Part shown: piece by piece, positions 51,595 through 53,655 of the stretch
How positions within the stretch are numbered: position 1 is the stretch's first letter
How the letters are laid out: every line of letters starts with the position of its first letter
Assembly (NCBI GenBank): GCA_028724525.1
Contig: JAQYCV010000032.1
Span: 1 to 53,655, forward strand
Source of the DNA: Clostridiales bacterium
GTDB lineage: Bacteria; Bacillota; Clostridia; Saccharofermentanales; DTU023
DNA: 53,655 bases
Reading direction: 5' to 3'
Position numbers and translations under genes: made by a program
The notes under the pieces: model-generated
Told to the model about the DNA's origin: nothing
The model's database searches: none
Seen by the model: only the letters and a program-made list of their open reading frames with translations

Positions 51595-53281
51595 AGGCCA
51601 CCGTGGACATATCTAGAACATAGGCAGGGTACTGCACGTAGCCGGTCAGCCCCTTTTTCACTGCCGTGACATTGAAGGGTTCCTGGAGAAAGGCCGAAGC
51701 ATTGTCCTCTAGAAGCAGGGTCTGCATCTCCTGATAGAGCTGCTCGCGCTTGGCCTCATCCACTTCAGAAGCCGCCTTCCGGGCCAGGTCATCATAGGCA
51801 TCGGACTTATAGTTGATAAAGTTATCCTCGGAATCTGTCATATAGCGATTGAGGACATCGGAGGGGGTGAAATAGTCGTAGGTCAGGGCGATGATGGTCA
51901 TTTGATAATCCCGGCCGGCGTAAACCTTTTCCAGCCAGGTCCCCCACTCCACATTATTAATCTTGAGTCTAATGCCCACCTTTTCCAGCTGGGAGGCAAT
52001 CAAGTTGGCCGTATCTACGTGGATGAGGTAGTTGGCAGGTGCCGTGACTGTGAGGTCTATGCCATTCGGATAACCGGCCTCCGCCAGCTTGGCCTTGGCC
52101 GCCTCCGGGTCCGTTTTGTGCTTGGCCACAAGCTCACCGTTGTAGTAGGGCCCCATGGAGGGGGTCATACCGGAGACCACCGGACGGCCGTAGGCACCCA
52201 TGATCATCTCGACTAATTGGTCGCGGTCAATCGCCAGGTTAATGGCCTCCCGCACCAGGGGATTATCCAGGGGCTTGCGGTCATTATTAAAGGCCAGAAG
52301 CTGGAGCATATTCGCGCCGCCAGAAACGAGCTGATACTTATCTGTTAGACTGTCCGCCTTTTCCGCTGTGAGGTAGGGGAAAATATCAATTTGTCCAGCC
52401 ATCAGCTCCAAGTAGGCGGCGTCCATATCCCCATAGATCTGGAAAGTGACTTGGTCCAGCTGGGGCTTGTCGGCCTCCCAGTAGTCATCAAAGCGCTCTA
52501 AAACCAAGGAGACCTGGGGAGTATAGGACTTGAACTTAAAGGGACCGGTCCCAATCGGTTCAGAAGCCTGTTCCTCATAGCCGGCAGGAACAATCGCCGT
52601 GGTGAGCAGGGAGATCAGGTCGGGATTCACCGTTTTTTGCCGGACCAGGACAGAATAACTGGCGGGGTCTGCCTCCACGGCCGTGATATCCCGCAACTCG
52701 TATACCAGGCGCTGGTGACCCTCCAAGCCCGCCGCCCTCTGCAGGGAATAGACCACATCGTCCAAGCCCATCTCCTGGCCATTGTGAAATTTGACTCCCT
52801 CGCGGAGATAGAAACGGTAGGCCAAGCCATCCTCTTCCACTTCCCAAGAGGTCGCCAGACAGGGTTCAAAAGCACCCTCCGGGGTCAAGCGAACCAGGCC
52901 TTGGAAAATATTAAAGAGAATTTCTTTGGTCCCTGCAGCAACTGCCAGGTGGGGGTCTAAGAAGTCAGGCTCTTGGGTAATACCGACTTTAATCTGCCCT
53001 CCGGCCTTCCCCTCTTTTGGGGCAGTCGATTCGCCTTCACTAGCTTTCTCGGATCCTTTTGTCGCCTGGCTAGCTTCCGCCTCGCTCGCCTCCTCCGTCT
53101 GCTTAGCCGCCTCTGGACTCGCTGCTGGTGCGGGTGTGGGTGCGGACGCAGGGCTACAGGCAGATAAGAAAAGACTCAAAATCAGGCAGAAGCTGAGGCA
53201 GAGGCTGAAAGCACGAACTTGGCGCGCTCTTCTGGTCTTATTTTCTGGGGAGGCTTGGGAAAAGCTGGGGATATTCAACAT
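51572..53281 (-). CDS. Peptide-type ABC importer substrate-binding lipoprotein
   Basis: Family-5 extracellular solute-binding lipoprotein, 569 residues. Signal peptide with lipobox LSAC (cysteine about residue 42), then an Ala/Glu/Pro/Lys linker of ~65 residues, then the binding domain: TQEPDFLDPHLAVAAGTKEILFNIFQGLV, YRFYLREGVKFHNGQ, EPIGTGPFKF and VREAINLAIDRDQLVEMIMGAYGRP. Peptides are the default guess, but nickel or other ligands are possible. The start at 53281 has AGAAAGAAG before it; upstream codons are the transcript leader. First gene of a five-gene operon, with an extended -10 promoter. Confidence 0.92.
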   Translation of the reverse strand: MLNIPSFSQASPENKTRRARQVRAFSLCLSFCLILSLFLSACSPASAPTPAPAASPEAAKQTEEASEAEASQATKGSEKASEGESTAPKEGKAGGQIKVGITQEPDFLDPHLAVAAGTKEILFNIFQGLVRLTPEGAFEPCLATSWEVEEDGLAYRFYLREGVKFHNGQEMGLDDVVYSLQRAAGLEGHQRLVYELRDITAVEADPASYSVLVRQKTVNPDLISLLTTAIVPAGYEEQASEPIGTGPFKFKSYTPQVSLVLERFDDYWEADKPQLDQVTFQIYGDMDAAYLELMAGQIDIFPYLTAEKADSLTDKYQLVSGGANMLQLLAFNNDRKPLDNPLVREAINLAIDRDQLVEMIMGAYGRPVVSGMTPSMGPYYNGELVAKHKTDPEAAKAKLAEAGYPNGIDLTVTAPANYLIHVDTANLIASQLEKVGIRLKINNVEWGTWLEKVYAGRDYQMTIIALTYDYFTPSDVLNRYMTDSEDNFINYKSDAYDDLARKAASEVDEAKREQLYQEMQTLLLEDNASAFLQEPFNVTAVKKGLTGYVQYPAYVLDMSTVAYEAGADR

Positions 53282-53400
53282 GACAAACTTCTTTCTAAGG
53301 ACTAGCAAGCAGACCAATCTGCTCGTATTACTATCTTGTATTATTATCTCGTTTTGTATTCGAGCCTTGACGGCAATACTTGCTTGCTCGTTTTGCATCG
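53282..53400 (-). promoter_or_regulatory. Leader of the peptide importer operon with repeated ATACAAAACGAG-like words
   Basis: On the minus strand the ~119-base leader contains ATGCAAAACGAG, ATACAAAACGAG, ATACAAGATAG and ATACGAG in succession. They look like degenerate direct repeats and could be binding sites. No known riboswitch or strong hairpin is recognised. Confidence 0.4.
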
Positions 53401-53406
53401 CCTGCC

Positions 53407-53415
53407 ATTATAGCA
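53407..53415 (-). promoter_or_regulatory. Extended -10 promoter of the peptide importer operon
   Basis: TGCTATAAT on the minus strand is a perfect extended -10 box. The -35 region (around 53430) is poor, as often with extended -10 promoters. Transcription should start near 53400. Confidence 0.75.
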
Positions 53416-53460
53416 GAGTGGGCAGGCAGGCTTATTGCTAGTAAGGAGCCTGCACAGCGA

Positions 53461-53495
53461 AACCCACCCCGGCCTGCTAGGGGCAGAGGTGGGTT
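53461..53495 (-). terminator. Possible terminator hairpin of the last gene
   Basis: AACCCACC (53461-53468) pairs with GGTGGGTT (53488-53495), and an inner CCCC/GGGG can add pairs. Only three T follow on the minus strand, so the call is weak. Confidence 0.35.
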
Positions 53496-53528
53496 ACGCC
53501 AGCGAATTAAATTGGAATAGGAATAGAC

Positions 53529-53655
53529 TTATTCAATCATAATATTGAGGATTTCCAGGTCCGTAGACTTCATCCCTTCCTTGGCCATCCGGCCAATATT
53601 ACGAATAGTGGCTTCTACATCCTCGCCTACGAGGCCCTCTCCGTGCTGGAAGCAG
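53529..53655 (-). CDS. 3' end of an unrecognised protein gene (partial)
   Basis: The last 127 bases read open on the minus strand up to a TAA at 53529-53531. The visible C-terminal 41 residues include [17 protein letters not shown], then [21 protein letters not shown] do not recognise the family from this fragment. The open frame, good codon use and end just before a hairpin suggest a real gene that continues beyond the window. Confidence 0.6.
   Translation of the reverse strand, partial: CFQHGEGLVGEDVEATIRNIGRMAKEGMKSTDLEILNIMIE

Overview
The window looks like a chromosomal segment of an anaerobic, Gram-positive-type bacterium (Bacillota, probably a Clostridia-like lineage) of balanced to moderately high GC. 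The evidence is a sortase, a surface protein with an LPXTG-like tail, Lys-rich lipoprotein signal peptides, strong GGAGG-type ribosome sites, a desulfoferrodoxin (superoxide reductase), a firmicute-type class I aldolase and a DppABCDF-type transporter. I cannot name the genus. No rRNA, tRNA, CRISPR array, phage or transposase gene is visible.

Layout. 1-6273 (+): F-type ATP synthase genes in the order atpB-E-F-A-G-D-C. There is no free delta gene: the C-terminal half of delta appears fused to the N-terminus of alpha, and subunit c carries a signal-peptide-like extension. 6411-9132 (+): GntP-family permease and type-2 glycerate kinase, probably glycerate use. 9270-13462 (-): an MsmX-type sugar ABC ATPase with a structured leader, and a large wall-associated beta-helix protein. 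13463-14429: AT-rich spacer, modular repeat copy A and tandem repeats. 14430-17761 (-): PPC/DUF296 protein and znuACB zinc uptake. 18037-20607 (+): desulfoferrodoxin and an OatA-like acyltransferase. 20610-24806 (-): a translationally coupled sortase / CAP protein / serine-hydrolase lipoprotein operon and a TspO-like membrane protein. 25048-32551 (+): threonine dehydrogenase, parvulin foldase, MATE exporter and a chimeric thioredoxin/BMP lipoprotein. 32552-33367: inverted repeats and repeat copy B. 33368-36505 (+): cobalamin riboswitch and btuFCD. 36474-38466 (-): YdcF/SanA-like protein and a C-terminal ArsR-type regulator. 39008-41545 (-): ABC-2 exporter. 41753-43748 (-): SIMPL-domain protein and class I aldolase. 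43922-44127: repeat copy C. 44267-47610 (-): small membrane protein, then a zinc/cadmium efflux module (P1B ATPase, HMA chaperone, ArsR/SmtB repressor). 47844-53281 (-): peptide-type ABC transporter. 53529-end (-): 3' end of an unrecognised gene.

How it works together. Metal homeostasis is prominent: zinc import by ZnuABC, zinc/cadmium export under a SmtB-like repressor, and B12 uptake behind its riboswitch. A second theme is the envelope: sortase, CAP protein, beta-helix protein, OatA-like O-acyltransferase, foldase, SanA-like protein, and several secreted proteins with low-complexity Glu/Thr/Pro/Ala linkers. Many genes show extended -10 (TGnTATAAT-like) promoters and clear intrinsic terminators.

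The strongest candidates for something undescribed are the delta-CTD/alpha fusion in the ATP synthase, the lipoprotein joining a CxxC thioredoxin-like domain to a nucleoside-binding-type BMP domain, and a three-copy family of about 205-bp intergenic elements built from five copies of an 18-23-nt motif, the last one inverted.
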